DNA from: Sphingobium sp. Leaf26
GTDB lineage: Bacteria > Pseudomonadota > Alphaproteobacteria > Sphingomonadales > Sphingomonadaceae
Reading direction: 5' to 3'
Assembly (NCBI RefSeq): GCF_001421665.1
Contig: NZ_LMKV01000002.1
Span: 102,370 to 166,369 of the forward strand
Length of the DNA stretch: 64,000 nt
Part shown: positions 34,855 to 44,527 of the stretch, piece after piece
Layout of the letters: each line of letters opens with the position of its first letter
How positions within the stretch are numbered: position 1 is the stretch's first letter
Notes under the pieces: model-generated
What the model was told of the DNA's origin: nothing
Databases searched by the model: none
The model's input: only the letters and a program-made list of their open reading frames with translations
Made by a program: the position numbers and the translations under genes

Positions 34855-35822
34855 CGATATTGCTGGGGCATGACGCGCAGACGCACATGCTGATGACGGC
34901 GGCGCATAGCGGGCGGATGCACCATGGCTGGATCCTGGCCGGGCCGAAAGGCATCGGCAAGGCCAGATTCGCGCGCGCGCTGGCCATGCGTTTGCTGGCC
35001 GACGCCGCCGGGCCGGCAATCGACGAAGAGGGGATGTTCGTTCCTGAAAACCATCCGATCCGTCGCCTGATCGAAGCTACAGCCCATCCCGACTATGCCG
35101 AACTGGCGCCATTGGAGAAGGAAACCGGCACCGCCCGCAATATCAGCGTGGACCAGATACGCGGGCTTGCCCGCCTGACCCAGTCGGCCCCGTCCCTGTC
35201 GCAGCGCCGGGTGGTCGTGGTCGATAGCGCCGACGATCTGGAGCGGGGTGCTGCCAATGCGCTGCTCAAGACGCTGGAGGAACCGCCGGCGGACATGATC
35301 TTTCTGCTGGTGAGCCATGCGCCGGGGCGGTTGCTGCCGACGATCCGGTCACGCTGCCGCACTTTGCGCTTCGACCCGCTGGACGCCGCGACGATGCGCG
35401 CTGTGCTGAAGGCCAGTGATGAAACGCTGTCGCCGCAGGAGGTGGACGCCCTGGTGCGCGCGGGTGAGGGATCGCCGGGGCAGGCGCTGCGCTATGCGGG
35501 CCTTAATCTGTCGGAGATCGAGCAGGCTCTCAGCATCCTTGCGACGCAGGGCGATCCGGGCAATCGTCAGCGACTGGCATTGGCGAAGGCGCTGGCGCTC
35601 AAGGCCGCCAAGCCGCGTTACGAGGCCTTTCTGGAGCGCGCGCCTGCCTTCATCGCGCAGGCGGCGCGGACGAAGCAGGGGCCAGCGCTGGGCCAGGCGC
35701 TCGACCATTGGGAAAAGGCGCGCCATCTGGCGGGCGGCGCGGTGATCCTGTCGCTCGATCCGGCAGCGGTGGTGTTCGAACTGGCGGGCCATGTCGCGGC
35801 GCTGGCGCCATCGCACGCATAA
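34851..35822 (+). CDS. holB: DNA polymerase III clamp-loader subunit delta'
   Basis: 323 residues. GPKGIGKARFARALAMRLL is a P-loop-like segment; NALLKTLEEPPADMIFLLVSH and TIRSRCRTLRF (SRC motif) are the clamp-loader core. Works with gamma/tau and delta to load the beta clamp. Coupled to tmk by ATGA, a common arrangement in bacteria. Confidence 0.9.
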   Translation: MTILLGHDAQTHMLMTAAHSGRMHHGWILAGPKGIGKARFARALAMRLLADAAGPAIDEEGMFVPENHPIRRLIEATAHPDYAELAPLEKETGTARNISVDQIRGLARLTQSAPSLSQRRVVVVDSADDLERGAANALLKTLEEPPADMIFLLVSHAPGRLLPTIRSRCRTLRFDPLDAATMRAVLKASDETLSPQEVDALVRAGEGSPGQALRYAGLNLSEIEQALSILATQGDPGNRQRLALAKALALKAAKPRYEAFLERAPAFIAQAARTKQGPALGQALDHWEKARHLAGGAVILSLDPAAVVFELAGHVAALAPSHA

Positions 35823-35864
35823 AGCGACTTTGCGCCGTCCATAACAGCCGCTAGGGATGGCGCC

Positions 35865-37427
35865 ATGTCCAAGCCCTTCACCATCACAACCGCCATTTCC
35901 TATCCCAACGGCCGCCCGCATATCGGCCATGCCTATGAGGTGATCGCCACCGATGCGGTCGCGCGTTTCCAGCGGATGATGGGCCGCGACGTCTTCTTTC
36001 AGACCGGTACCGACGAACATGGGCTGAAAATGGCCCAGACCGCGCGCGACCGGGGAATCGATCCGCGCGCACTGGCCGATGAAATGGCCGGCTATTTCAA
36101 GCAGATGAACGAGAGGCTGAATATCAGCCATGATCGTTTCATCCGCACCAGCGAACCGGATCATCACGCCGCTAGCCAGGCGATCTGGCAGGCGATGGAG
36201 GCCAATGGCGACCTGTATCTGGGCCGTTATGAAGGCTGGTACTCGGTCCGCGACGAAGCCTTTTACGATGAGAAGGAAATCGTCGACGGGGAAGGGGGCG
36301 CGAAGCTCTCGCCGCAGAATACCCCGGTCGAATGGACGGTCGAGGAAAGCTGGTTCTTCCGCCTGTCGGCCTATCAGGACCGGCTGCTGGCGCTGTATGA
36401 AAGCCAGCCCGACTTCATCCAGCCCGACAGCCGCCGCAACGAAATCCTGCGCTTTGTCGAAGGTGGCCTCTCCGATCTCAGCGTATCGCGCACCAGTTTC
36501 GACTGGGGCGTGAAGGTGCCGGGATCGGACGGCCATGTGATGTATGTGTGGGTCGATGCGCTCACCAATTATCTGACCGGCTGCGGCTACCCTGACGATG
36601 CCGAGCGGATGGCGCGCTACTGGGCCGAGGGTGGCGATATTACGCACATCATCGGCAAGGATATCGTGCGGTTTCATACGGTTTACTGGCCGGCCTTCCT
36701 GATGAGCGCGAAGCTGCCTTTGCCCAGCCAGGTCTTCGGTCACGGCTTCCTGCTGAATCGGGGCGAGAAGATGTCCAAGTCGGTCGGCAATGTCGCCGAT
36801 CCTATGGAACTGGCCGATCGCTTCGGCGTGGATCAACTGCGCTATTTTCTGCTGTCCGAAGTCACCTTCGGCAATGACGGCAGCTACAGCGCGGAGGCGA
36901 TCGTCGCGCGGTCGAACAGCGATCTGGCCAACAGCTTCGGCAATCTGGCGCAGCGGACGCTGAGCTTCATCGCGAAGAATTTGGAAGGCCGCCTGCCCGA
37001 ACCGGCAGCGCAGGATGTCGATAGCGAATTGCTCAAGAGCATTGCCGACACCGCGCAGACCTTCCAGGGCGCCATGGACGATCTGGCACCGTCGGTCGCG
37101 ATCGAGGCATGGATGCGCGCGGTTTTCGCCTGCAACGCTTATATCGATGCGCAGGCGCCATGGGCGTTGCGCAAGACCGATCCTGCGCGGATGGAGGCGG
37201 TGCTGGCCACGCTCTATGAAGCGATCGCCAGCCTGGCCATCATGATCCAGCCGGTCATCCCGGCGAGCGCCACCGCGTTGCTGGACCAGATGGGGATCGA
37301 CGGGGAGAAGCGCGGCTATGACGTCATCGGCAGCGACTTCTACGCCGCTCTTCGCGCTTCGGGCTTCACTCTCGGCGCGCCCAAACCGCTCTTCCCGCGT
37401 CTGGAACTGACCGAGGCGGAAGGCTGA
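35865..37427 (+). CDS. metG: Methionyl-tRNA synthetase
   Basis: 520 residues, class I. The HIGH motif is in NGRPHIGHAYE (residues 15-25), KMSKS in GEKMSKSVGN near 305, and ITHIIGKDIVRFHTVYWPAFL is typical. It is the short form without a C-terminal tRNA-binding (Arc1p-like) domain. Charges tRNA-Met. Only 42 bp after holB. Confidence 0.96.
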   Translation: MSKPFTITTAISYPNGRPHIGHAYEVIATDAVARFQRMMGRDVFFQTGTDEHGLKMAQTARDRGIDPRALADEMAGYFKQMNERLNISHDRFIRTSEPDHHAASQAIWQAMEANGDLYLGRYEGWYSVRDEAFYDEKEIVDGEGGAKLSPQNTPVEWTVEESWFFRLSAYQDRLLALYESQPDFIQPDSRRNEILRFVEGGLSDLSVSRTSFDWGVKVPGSDGHVMYVWVDALTNYLTGCGYPDDAERMARYWAEGGDITHIIGKDIVRFHTVYWPAFLMSAKLPLPSQVFGHGFLLNRGEKMSKSVGNVADPMELADRFGVDQLRYFLLSEVTFGNDGSYSAEAIVARSNSDLANSFGNLAQRTLSFIAKNLEGRLPEPAAQDVDSELLKSIADTAQTFQGAMDDLAPSVAIEAWMRAVFACNAYIDAQAPWALRKTDPARMEAVLATLYEAIASLAIMIQPVIPASATALLDQMGIDGEKRGYDVIGSDFYAALRASGFTLGAPKPLFPRLELTEAEG

Positions 37428-37431
37428 TCCC

Positions 37432-38205
37432 ATGCTGATCGACAGCCATTGCCACCTGAATTACAAAGGCTTGATCGAGGATCAGGCCAATGTGCTGGAA
37501 CGGTCGCGCGCCGCCGGTGTCGACCTGATGCTCAACATCGCCACCCGCGAAAGCGAATGGGACGCTGTGCTGGATACCGCCGTGCGGGAGCCGGACGTGT
37601 GGGCGACGGTCGGCATCCATCCGCATGAGGCGGATGAGCATCCCCATGTCGACACCGCCAAGCTGGTCGAGCGCGCGGCGCATCCACGGGTCGTGGGCAT
37701 CGGCGAAACCGGCCTTGATTATTATTATGACCATAGCGACCGCGAACGGCAGCAGAAGAGCTTTCGGTCCCACATCGCCGCCTGTCGCGAGACGGGCCTG
37801 CCGCTGATCGTTCATACCCGCGATGCGGAGGAGGATACGCTGCGCATCATGCGGGATGAAATGGAGAAGGGGCCTTATGGCGGCGTCATCCATTGCTTCA
37901 CCGCCAGCGGCGCCTTTGCCGATGCGGCGATGGATCTAGGCTTCTACATCAGCATTTCCGGCATCGTGACCTTCAAGAGCGCGAAGGATTTGCAGGAGAC
38001 GGCGGCGCGCCTGCCGCTCGACCGGCTGCTGGTGGAGACGGACTCGCCTTTCCTCGCTCCGGTACCGCATCGCGGCAAATCGTGCGAGCCGGCCTATGTC
38101 GCGGACACCGCCAAATTCCTGGCCAACCTGCGTGGCGAGAGTGTCGAGCAACTGGCGGCTGCGACGTCCGCCAACTTCCGCACGCTTTTCTCGAAGGTCG
38201 CATGA
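37432..38205 (+). CDS. TatD-family metal-dependent hydrolase (YcfH type)
   Basis: 257 residues, TIM barrel. Metal ligands are in DSHCHLNY, GETGLDYYY, IVHTRDAEED, GVIHCFTAS and LLVETDSPFLAPVPHRGK. The family includes 3'-5' DNA exonucleases and D-aminoacyl-tRNA-like hydrolases; the precise substrate is uncertain. It follows metG by 4 bp, as in many bacteria. Confidence 0.92.
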   Translation: MLIDSHCHLNYKGLIEDQANVLERSRAAGVDLMLNIATRESEWDAVLDTAVREPDVWATVGIHPHEADEHPHVDTAKLVERAAHPRVVGIGETGLDYYYDHSDRERQQKSFRSHIAACRETGLPLIVHTRDAEEDTLRIMRDEMEKGPYGGVIHCFTASGAFADAAMDLGFYISISGIVTFKSAKDLQETAARLPLDRLLVETDSPFLAPVPHRGKSCEPAYVADTAKFLANLRGESVEQLAAATSANFRTLFSKVA

Positions 38206-38993
38206 GCCTGAAGCTGACGATTCTGGGCAGCGGCACCTCTTCCGGTGTGCCCCGGATCGGCAATGACTGGGGCGACTGCGACCCGACCGAGCCGAAGAAC
38301 CGGCGGACGCGGGTGTCCATCCTGGTCGAAAGCCCTACGACCCGTATCCTGGTGGACACATCGCCGGACATGCGGGCGCAGTTGCTGGCGGCCGACGTGA
38401 TCCAGATCGACGCGATCCTGTGGACGCATGACCATGCGGATCATAGCCATGGCATTGATGACGTGCGCCAGCTTTTTCATCATCGGCGTACACCCGTGCC
38501 CGGCTATGCGCGGGCGCAGACGCTCAAGCTGCTGAGCCAGCGCTTCGCCTATGCGTTCGATGGGAAACATGGTTATCATGCGACGATCCAGCCGCATGTC
38601 CTGCCGGTCGGGCTGCGCATCGGCGATATCGACATCGCCTGCGTCGACCAGCCCCATGGCGAGATCTACTCCACCGGTTTTCGCTTCACTCATAGCGGCC
38701 GGTCGATCGGCTATGCCACGGATTTCCATGCGCTGACACCCGACATGCTGGCGCTCTACGACGGGCTGGATATTTGGGTTGTCGATGCGTTGCGGGTAAA
38801 GCCGCACCCGACTCATCCGCATCTGGCGCTGACGCTGGACGGTATCGCCGCGACCCGCCCCGATCGCGCCATCCTGACTCATATGGACCAGAGCATGGAT
38901 TATGCGACCCTGCGTCGCACCCTCCCCAACGGCGTCGAGCCGGGCTATGACAATATGGTGATCGAATTGGACGCGAAAGAGCAGGGGGCCTGA
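38202..38993 (+). CDS. Metallo-beta-lactamase-fold hydrolase (PhnP-like)
   Basis: 263 residues from the ATG overlapping the tatD stop. LGSGTSSGVPRIG and THDHADHSHGIDDVRQLF carry the metal-binding HxHxDH; GFRFTHSGRSIGYATDFH and AILTHMDQSMDY follow. Relatives are cyclic phosphodiesterases and RNase Z-like enzymes. The substrate is unknown. Confidence 0.88.
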   Translation: MSLKLTILGSGTSSGVPRIGNDWGDCDPTEPKNRRTRVSILVESPTTRILVDTSPDMRAQLLAADVIQIDAILWTHDHADHSHGIDDVRQLFHHRRTPVPGYARAQTLKLLSQRFAYAFDGKHGYHATIQPHVLPVGLRIGDIDIACVDQPHGEIYSTGFRFTHSGRSIGYATDFHALTPDMLALYDGLDIWVVDALRVKPHPTHPHLALTLDGIAATRPDRAILTHMDQSMDYATLRRTLPNGVEPGYDNMVIELDAKEQGA

Positions 38994-39623
38994 ATGGACG
39001 GCACGGATCAGGCGGCATCGACCATCTGGTATGTGCTGGCGATCATATTGGTCGGTTCCGCGCTGATTGGGAGGCAAATGGCCTGGGGCAGCCTGCTGCG
39101 CATGGCGTTGCTGTGGGTCGCCATCTTTGCCGGCCTGCTGGGCCTGTTCAAATTCGGCCAGAGCCAGGGGTTCATGACGGGGCGCTGGGCGGAGGAGGGG
39201 AGTGCAATTGCCCCAGACGAAGCGCCCGCCGCCTTGCCGCGCGCGCAGGCCGAGGGTCAGGCATTGCGCATACCGGTGGCCCCGGACGGCCATTATTGGG
39301 TGGAGGCGACGATCAACGGCACGTCCGCCCGCTTCCTGATCGACAGCGGCGCGACCATCACCGCCTTGTCCGAAAATACGGCGCGGGCCGCCGGCCTCAA
39401 TTATGATGTCGGCGAACCTGATGTCATCATGACCACCGCTAACGGCAACGTTCAGGCGAAACGATCCAGCATCGCCACTCTGGCCATCGGCCCCATTTCG
39501 GCGAGCGCCCTGCCCGTCGTCGTCTCACCAGCCTTCGGAGAGGTCAATGTGATCGGCATGAACATGCTTTCGCGGTTGAAAAGCTGGGGGGTGCAGGATG
39601 GCGCGATGGTGCTGAAGCCATGA
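38994..39623 (+). CDS. Retropepsin-like aspartic protease, membrane anchored
   Basis: 209 residues. Two N-terminal membrane segments (IWYVLAIILVGSALIG and LLRMALLWVAIFAGLLGLF) precede a periplasmic retropepsin domain with FLIDSGATITALS (the DSGA catalytic motif) near residue 114 and NVIGMNMLSRL. This is the clan AA/TIGR02281 type known from alphaproteobacteria. It likely works as a dimer. Starts directly after the MBL stop. Confidence 0.85.
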   Translation: MDGTDQAASTIWYVLAIILVGSALIGRQMAWGSLLRMALLWVAIFAGLLGLFKFGQSQGFMTGRWAEEGSAIAPDEAPAALPRAQAEGQALRIPVAPDGHYWVEATINGTSARFLIDSGATITALSENTARAAGLNYDVGEPDVIMTTANGNVQAKRSSIATLAIGPISASALPVVVSPAFGEVNVIGMNMLSRLKSWGVQDGAMVLKP

Positions 39624-40915
39624 GCGACGGGACGGGGGCGCCGACCCAGGCGCAGCGGTTGAAGGCGATCATCGGCGGATCGACCGGCAATCTGGTCGAA
39701 TGGTATGACTGGTATGCCTATGCCGCCTTCACTCTCTATTTCGCGCCGCATTTCTTCCCAAGTGAGGACCGCACCGCCCAGTTGCTTAGCGCGGCGGGGA
39801 TTTTTGCCGTCGGTTTCCTGATGCGGCCGATCGGCGCGTGGATGATGGGCGTCTATGCCGATCGTCATGGGCGCAAGAGCGGGCTGACCCTCTCCGTAGC
39901 CTTGATGTGCGCAGGATCGCTGCTGATCGCGGTGACGCCGGGCTATGAGACGATCGGGGTCGCGGCACCGCTGTTGCTGGTTGTTGCACGGCTGATGCAG
40001 GGGCTGTCGATCGGCGGCGAATATGGTGCCAGTGCAACCTATCTGTCGGAAATGGCAGGCAAGAACCGACGCGGATTCTTCTCCAGCTTTCAATATGTGA
40101 CACTGATCGCCGGGCAACTGGTCGCGATCTGCGTGCTGTTGCTGTTGCAGGCGACGCTGAGCGAGGCGCAGTTGGATAGCTGGGGCTGGCGGATACCGTT
40201 CTTCATCGGCGGGGCACTGGCGGTCATCGTCTTCTGGCTGCGCCGGGGCCTGGCCGAAACGCAGAGCTTTACGGTCGCCAAGGCAGCGGGCGCGCCCAAA
40301 TCCGGCTTTGTCGAACTCATCACCAACCATCCGCGCGAAACGCTGACAGTGATGCTGCTGACGGCGGGCGGTACGATCGCTTTCTATGCCTATAGCATCT
40401 ACATGCAGAAATTCCTGTTCAACACCAGCGGGTTGAGCCGCGAAGTGGCATCGCAGATCAACGCGGTGACGCTGTTCGTCTTCATGCTGTTGCAGCCGGT
40501 CGCCGGCGCGCTGTCCGACCGGATCGGGCGCAAGCCGCTGATGATCGGCTTTGGCGTCATGGGCGTGTTGTGCACCTATCCAATCTTTGCCACGCTGGCG
40601 GTGACGAAAGATCCGATCGTAGCGGGGCTGCTGGTGATGGCGGGCCTTGTGATCGTGACCGGCTATACGTCGATCAACGCGGTGGTGAAGGCCGAACTGT
40701 TTCCCGCGCATATCCGGGCACTGGGCGTCGCGCTGCCTTATGCTCTGGCGAACACGCTGTTTGGCGGGACGGCCGAACTCGTCGCCTTATGGTTCAAGCA
40801 GGCTGGCATGGAGCAGGCTTTCTACATCTATGTGACCGTGATGATCGCCATATCGCTGATCGTCTATGTGCGGATGCGCGACACTGCCAAGCACAGCCTG
40901 ATCCGCGAGGATTGA
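39620..40915 (+). CDS. MFS transporter, metabolite:H+ symporter (KgtP/ProP-like)
   Basis: 431 residues and about 12 membrane helices. GSTGNLVEWYDWYAYAAF, YADRHGRKSGLTLSV (MFS motif A) and LMQGLSIGGEYGASATYLSE place it in the metabolite:H+ symporter group that carries dicarboxylates, alpha-ketoglutarate or compatible solutes. ATGA overlap with the protease gene. Substrate not assigned. Confidence 0.9.
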   Translation: MSDGTGAPTQAQRLKAIIGGSTGNLVEWYDWYAYAAFTLYFAPHFFPSEDRTAQLLSAAGIFAVGFLMRPIGAWMMGVYADRHGRKSGLTLSVALMCAGSLLIAVTPGYETIGVAAPLLLVVARLMQGLSIGGEYGASATYLSEMAGKNRRGFFSSFQYVTLIAGQLVAICVLLLLQATLSEAQLDSWGWRIPFFIGGALAVIVFWLRRGLAETQSFTVAKAAGAPKSGFVELITNHPRETLTVMLLTAGGTIAFYAYSIYMQKFLFNTSGLSREVASQINAVTLFVFMLLQPVAGALSDRIGRKPLMIGFGVMGVLCTYPIFATLAVTKDPIVAGLLVMAGLVIVTGYTSINAVVKAELFPAHIRALGVALPYALANTLFGGTAELVALWFKQAGMEQAFYIYVTVMIAISLIVYVRMRDTAKHSLIRED

Positions 40916-41098
40916 GGGCCAGCATGCAAGGCGATTGCGACAGCGAGTTGGACAGGTGTTTGCGATTGCGGTGATGAGGGCGGTTGTTTAACATAATATA
41001 TATTATCGAACTTATTTCTATCACCATCATCAGCACTGGCCAGCGAGCCGCGTAACCCCTACGGCGGCCGGTACGTCTCAACAGCGATCAGGTTTCCC

Positions 41099-41878
41099 AT
41101 GTCCAAAGCCAGTTCCGCCGACATCATGCCGCTTGCCGACGTCATGGCGCGGCTGCGCGACCCCGACACCGGCTGCCCCTGGGATATTCAACAGGATTTC
41201 GCGTCGATCGCGCCCTATACGATCGAGGAAGCCTATGAGGTTGCCGACGCGGTCGAGCGCAACGACATGGATGCGCTGCGCGACGAACTGGGCGACCTGC
41301 TGCTTCAGGTCGTGTTCCATAGTCGCATGGCGGAACAGGCCGGCCATTTCGCGCTACAGGATGTGATCGACGCCATCACGCAGAAGATGATCCGACGCCA
41401 TCCTCATGTCTTTGGCGAAGGTGCGCGCCGCGAGGATGGCCATGCCCAGTGGGAAGCGATCAAGGCGGCCGAGCGAGCCGAGAAAGACCCTGACCCGAGC
41501 GCGCTGGCTGGCGTGGCGACCGCTCTGCCCGCGCTGCTGCGTGCCGAGAAATTGCAGAAGCGGGCCGCCCGTACCGGCTTCGACTGGCCAGACACGGTCC
41601 GCGTGATCGACAAGATCGTCGAGGAACTGGATGAAGTGCGCGAGGCGGCGACGCAGGATGAATGTGAGGAAGAAATCGGCGACCTGCTCTTTGCCGTCGT
41701 CAACCTCGCACGGCATCTTAAGGTCGATCCGGAAGCTGCTCTGCGAAAGGGCAACGCCAAGTTCGGTCGTCGGTTTCGGTCGATGGAGGCGCAGGCTGGT
41801 GATGCCTTTGCCGGCCTGTCGCTGGAAGACAAGGAAGCGCTGTGGCAGCAGGCGAAGCGAGAGGAAAAGGCGGGTTGA
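41099..41878 (+). CDS. mazG: Nucleoside triphosphate pyrophosphohydrolase
   Basis: 259 residues, two MazG domains. MARLRDPDTGCPWDIQQDF, EEAYEVADAVERNDMDALRDELGDLLLQVVFHS (EExxE...ExxD metal motif) and a second EECEEEIGDLLFAVVNLARHL. It hydrolyses NTPs and can lower (p)ppGpp or remove damaged nucleotides. A perfect AT palindrome at 40993-41006 lies upstream. Confidence 0.93.
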   Translation: MSKASSADIMPLADVMARLRDPDTGCPWDIQQDFASIAPYTIEEAYEVADAVERNDMDALRDELGDLLLQVVFHSRMAEQAGHFALQDVIDAITQKMIRRHPHVFGEGARREDGHAQWEAIKAAERAEKDPDPSALAGVATALPALLRAEKLQKRAARTGFDWPDTVRVIDKIVEELDEVREAATQDECEEEIGDLLFAVVNLARHLKVDPEAALRKGNAKFGRRFRSMEAQAGDAFAGLSLEDKEALWQQAKREEKAG

Positions 41879-41997
41879 GACAGGCCGCCAGCCCTACCCG
41901 TCAGACATAATTCAGACAAGGTTCAGACTTGAAACCTATGTTTGACAAGCATTTGCAAAAGCCATAGGTTTTCCGCCTCACGACGGAGGAATGTGCA

Positions 41998-42528
41998 ATG
42001 CGCCTGACTGTCCTTCTGCCCCTTTGCTGCGCCATCGCGGTGCCGGCCCATGCCCAGCATGTCGGCGGCGTATCGGGTATTCATTTCAACACGGGCACGC
42101 CGATGTCCGCGCCGGTGAACGGTTATAATGCCGCCGCTTTCAACCCGGTGTCCCCAAGCCCCGACCTGCGCCAGGCGCAAGGGCTGATCGCTGCGGGGCA
42201 ATATGGGCAGGCCGATGTGCTGCTGTCCAAATTGATCGGGCAGAGCAGCAGCAAGCAGGTCCGCTTCCTGAAGGGCGTCGCGAAACTCGGCATGGGTGAC
42301 GCACAATCGGCGCGCCGTTATTTCGAGCAGAGCCTCTATCGCGGCCGTAATGGCTATCCGGGCGCGATGTCCGGGCTGGCGCTGGCGGAAATCCGGCTGG
42401 GCAACCGCGATGCGGCCGAAAATATCCTCGACAAGCTGCGTTACCAGCAGGAAAAATGCGGCCATGATTGCGACCGCGCCAAGCCGTTGGACCAGGCCGT
42501 CGCGGTCGTGGAAAAGGCCCTGATCTGA
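41998..42528 (+). CDS. Secreted TPR-like hypothetical protein (176 aa)
   Basis: Signal peptide (MRLTVLLPLCCAIAVPAHAQ), then helical repeats resembling tetratricopeptides (AAGQYGQADVLLSKLIGQSSSKQVRFLKGVAKLGMGDAQSARRYF is one pair, given here in part only). Two late cysteines (KCGHDC) may form a disulfide. Probably periplasmic and a scaffold; function unknown. Convergent with hflX. Confidence 0.7.
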   Translation: MRLTVLLPLCCAIAVPAHAQHVGGVSGIHFNTGTPMSAPVNGYNAAAFNPVSPSPDLRQAQGLIAAGQYGQADVLLSKLIGQSSSKQVRFLKGVAKLGMGDAQSARRYFEQSLYRGRNGYPGAMSGLALAEIRLGNRDAAENILDKLRYQQEKCGHDCDRAKPLDQAVAVVEKALI

Positions 42529-42535
42529 CGAAACA

Positions 42536-42553
42536 GGGCGGCGCGGGCCGCCC
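42536..42553. terminator. Hairpin between convergent genes
   Basis: GGGCGGC (42536-42542) pairs perfectly with GCCGCCC (42547-42553) around a GCGG loop. No clear T-run. Likely ends the TPR-like transcript, the hflX transcript, or both. Confidence 0.45.
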
Positions 42554-42565
42554 CATCGCCCCGCC

Positions 42566-43900
42566 CTACCCCTTTGCCCGCTTGGAATAGCGGGCGAAGG
42601 CGGCGTCGGACAGGCGTACGTCGATGCGGCTTTCTTCGCCTTCGACCATGGTCGACAACACTTCGCCATGTTCGTGGAGCCAGGCCAGCGTGGCGCCGTC
42701 CGATACCGGGATGCGCAGGCCATAGACTTTGGCGCCGCGCGTCATGCGATCGCTGATCGTGCGCTGGAGCAGGTCCACCCCTTCCCCGGTCAAGGCAGAG
42801 AGAATGACGACATCGTCGCGGCGCGCGGCGGTTTCGCGCACGATCGCGGCATCCTCCTCGTTCAGCAGGTCGAGTTTGTTCCATGCCTCCAGGATGGGCG
42901 GCGGTGCCGGCTCCCCTTCCCCGCGATCCAGCGCCGCTTCGCCCGCGACGCCCAGTTCGCCGAGAACGTCCAGCACATCGTCGCGCTGCGCCTCGCTATC
43001 GGCGTGGGCGATGTCGCGGACATGGACGATGAGGTCGGCCGACAACACTTCCTCCAGCGTCGCGCGGAAGGCGGCAATCAATTGGGTCGGCAGGTCGGAC
43101 ACGAACCCGACGGTGTCGGACAGGATCGCCTTGTCCAGGCCCGGCAGCGCGATCTGTCGCATGGTGGGGTCCAGCGTGGCGAAGAGCAGGTCTTCCGCCA
43201 TGACGGTGGCACCGGTCATCCGGTTGAAAAGCGTCGACTTTCCGGCATTGGTATAGCCGACCAGCGCAATCACCGGCCAGGGCGCGCGCTGGCGCCGGGC
43301 GCGGTGGAGGCCGCGGGTGCGCGTCACCTGATCCAGTTCACGGCGGATCTTCGCCATGCGATCGCGGATCATGCGCCTGTCGGCCTCAATCTGGGTTTCA
43401 CCCGGACCGCCGAGGAAGCCGAAGCCACCGCGTTGCCGTTCAAGGTGGGTCCAGCTACGGACAAGGCGGCCGGCCTGATAATCCAGATGGGCGAGTTCGA
43501 CCTGCAAGCGGCCTTCATTGGTGGCTGCGCGTTCGCCGAAGATTTCCAGGATTAGCCCGGTCCGGTCGATGACCTTGGCCTCGCACGCCTTTTCCAGATT
43601 GCTTTGCTGTACCGGCGACAGGCTGTTGTCGACGATGATGAGTTCGGCTTCTTCCTGCCGCGCGAGGGTCGCGATCTGATCCACCTGACCGCTGCCGAAC
43701 AGGGTCGCCGGCTTGCGATCGCGGACGCGGAAAGCCTGTGCCGCGCGCACGTCGATCCCGATGGCGAGAGCAAGGCCGCGTGCTTCCTCCAGCCGGGCAT
43801 CACTGTCCCGGCGGTCGGCATTATGGGTTTCGGCATGGACGACGACGGCGCGCGCGCCGCGCGCCACTTCGTCATCGGAGTCGCGATTGAATATGGCCAT
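42566..43900 (-). CDS. hflX: Ribosome-splitting GTPase HflX
   Basis: 444 residues. The N-terminal nucleotide-binding domain (GSGQVDQIATLARQEEAELIIVDNSLSPVQQSNLE) is followed by a linker and the G domain: G1 GYTNAGKSTLFNR, G3 DTVGFVSDLP, G4 WNKLDLL. It splits stalled 70S ribosomes under stress. Follows hfq as in many proteobacteria, with a palindromic repeat in between. Confidence 0.95.
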   Translation of the reverse strand: MAIFNRDSDDEVARGARAVVVHAETHNADRRDSDARLEEARGLALAIGIDVRAAQAFRVRDRKPATLFGSGQVDQIATLARQEEAELIIVDNSLSPVQQSNLEKACEAKVIDRTGLILEIFGERAATNEGRLQVELAHLDYQAGRLVRSWTHLERQRGGFGFLGGPGETQIEADRRMIRDRMAKIRRELDQVTRTRGLHRARRQRAPWPVIALVGYTNAGKSTLFNRMTGATVMAEDLLFATLDPTMRQIALPGLDKAILSDTVGFVSDLPTQLIAAFRATLEEVLSADLIVHVRDIAHADSEAQRDDVLDVLGELGVAGEAALDRGEGEPAPPPILEAWNKLDLLNEEDAAIVRETAARRDDVVILSALTGEGVDLLQRTISDRMTRGAKVYGLRIPVSDGATLAWLHEHGEVLSTMVEGEESRIDVRLSDAAFARYSKRAKG

Positions 43901-43948
43901 GGCGGCTTAAAGCACCGGGATTGCCAGAGGTCCACATATTCCCAATCG

Positions 43949-44017
43949 CCGTTCGTGCCGAGCCTGTCGAAACACGCGCCCATGACGGGCGCCCTGCGAC
44001 AGGCTCAGGGCGAACGG
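43949..44017. repeat. REP-like palindrome between hfq and hflX
   Basis: CCGTTCGTGCCGAGCCTGTCG (first arm, 43949-43969, 20 of 21 shown as CCGTTCGTGCCGAGCCTGTC) and its imperfect complement at 43997-44017 (18 of 21 match). The core GAGCCTGTCG is a repeat I recall as common in sphingomonad intergenic regions. It may stabilise or end transcripts. Confidence 0.7.
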
Positions 44018-44044
44018 CGGGATGGGAGGAACCGACAAGCCGGA

Positions 44045-44527
44045 TCAGTCGTCCTGTTCGTTTTCGCCGCTCAGGTCTAGCGCATGGAGCGGCTGGACCG
44101 TCGAAATGGCGTGTTTGTAGACGAGCTGCACCATGCCGTCGCGTTCGAGCAGCATGCAGAACAGATCGAAGGCCGCGATTTCGCCCTGGAGCATCACGCC
44201 GTTGACCAGGAACATCGTCACCGGGCTGCCCGACTTACGGACGGCCGTCAGGAAGATTTCCTGAAGCAATTTCGACTTGTTGTTGCCATCGCTGGCCTTG
44301 CGCAGGTCGGTCAGGTCCATCGACGCGGCCGGCATGACCGTGGAAATGGCGTGCTTGTAGACAAGCTGCGACTGGCCATCGCGGCGCAGCAGGACGGAAA
44401 AATTGTCGAACCAGGTGATGATGCCCTGCAACTTCACGCCCTTGACCAGGAACATGGTCACCGGGGTCTTGCTCTTGCGCAGGCTGTTGAGGAAAATATC
44501 CTGAAGGTTGTTCACTTTGTCGGCCAT
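44045..44527 (-). CDS. hfq: Tandem (two-domain) RNA chaperone Hfq
   Basis: 160 residues, about twice the usual core. Domain 1 (about 5-68) has [38 protein letters not shown] and [10 protein letters not shown]; domain 2 (about 86-150) repeats this as [38 protein letters not shown] and [11 protein letters not shown] charged linker joins them and the tail is acidic. Each Sm half keeps the proximal-site Gln and the YKHA Sm2 motif. Three chains could build a pseudo-hexamer with two different faces. Binds sRNAs and mRNAs. I recall tandem Hfq being noted in sphingomonads. Confidence 0.95.
   Translation of the reverse strand: MADKVNNLQDIFLNSLRKSKTPVTMFLVKGVKLQGIITWFDNFSVLLRRDGQSQLVYKHAISTVMPAASMDLTDLRKASDGNNKSKLLQEIFLTAVRKSGSPVTMFLVNGVMLQGEIAAFDLFCMLLERDGMVQLVYKHAISTVQPLHALDLSGENEQDD

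Noticed and set aside
35349..37433. 694-residue open frame opposite holB/metG
   Set aside because: Low-complexity Arg/Ala/Gly composition typical of antisense shadows; metG on the plus strand is certain.
40993..41006. AT-only palindrome ATAATATATATTAT before mazG
   Set aside because: Perfect but so AT-simple that a self-complement is not surprising; no known operator or clear promoter spacing fits.
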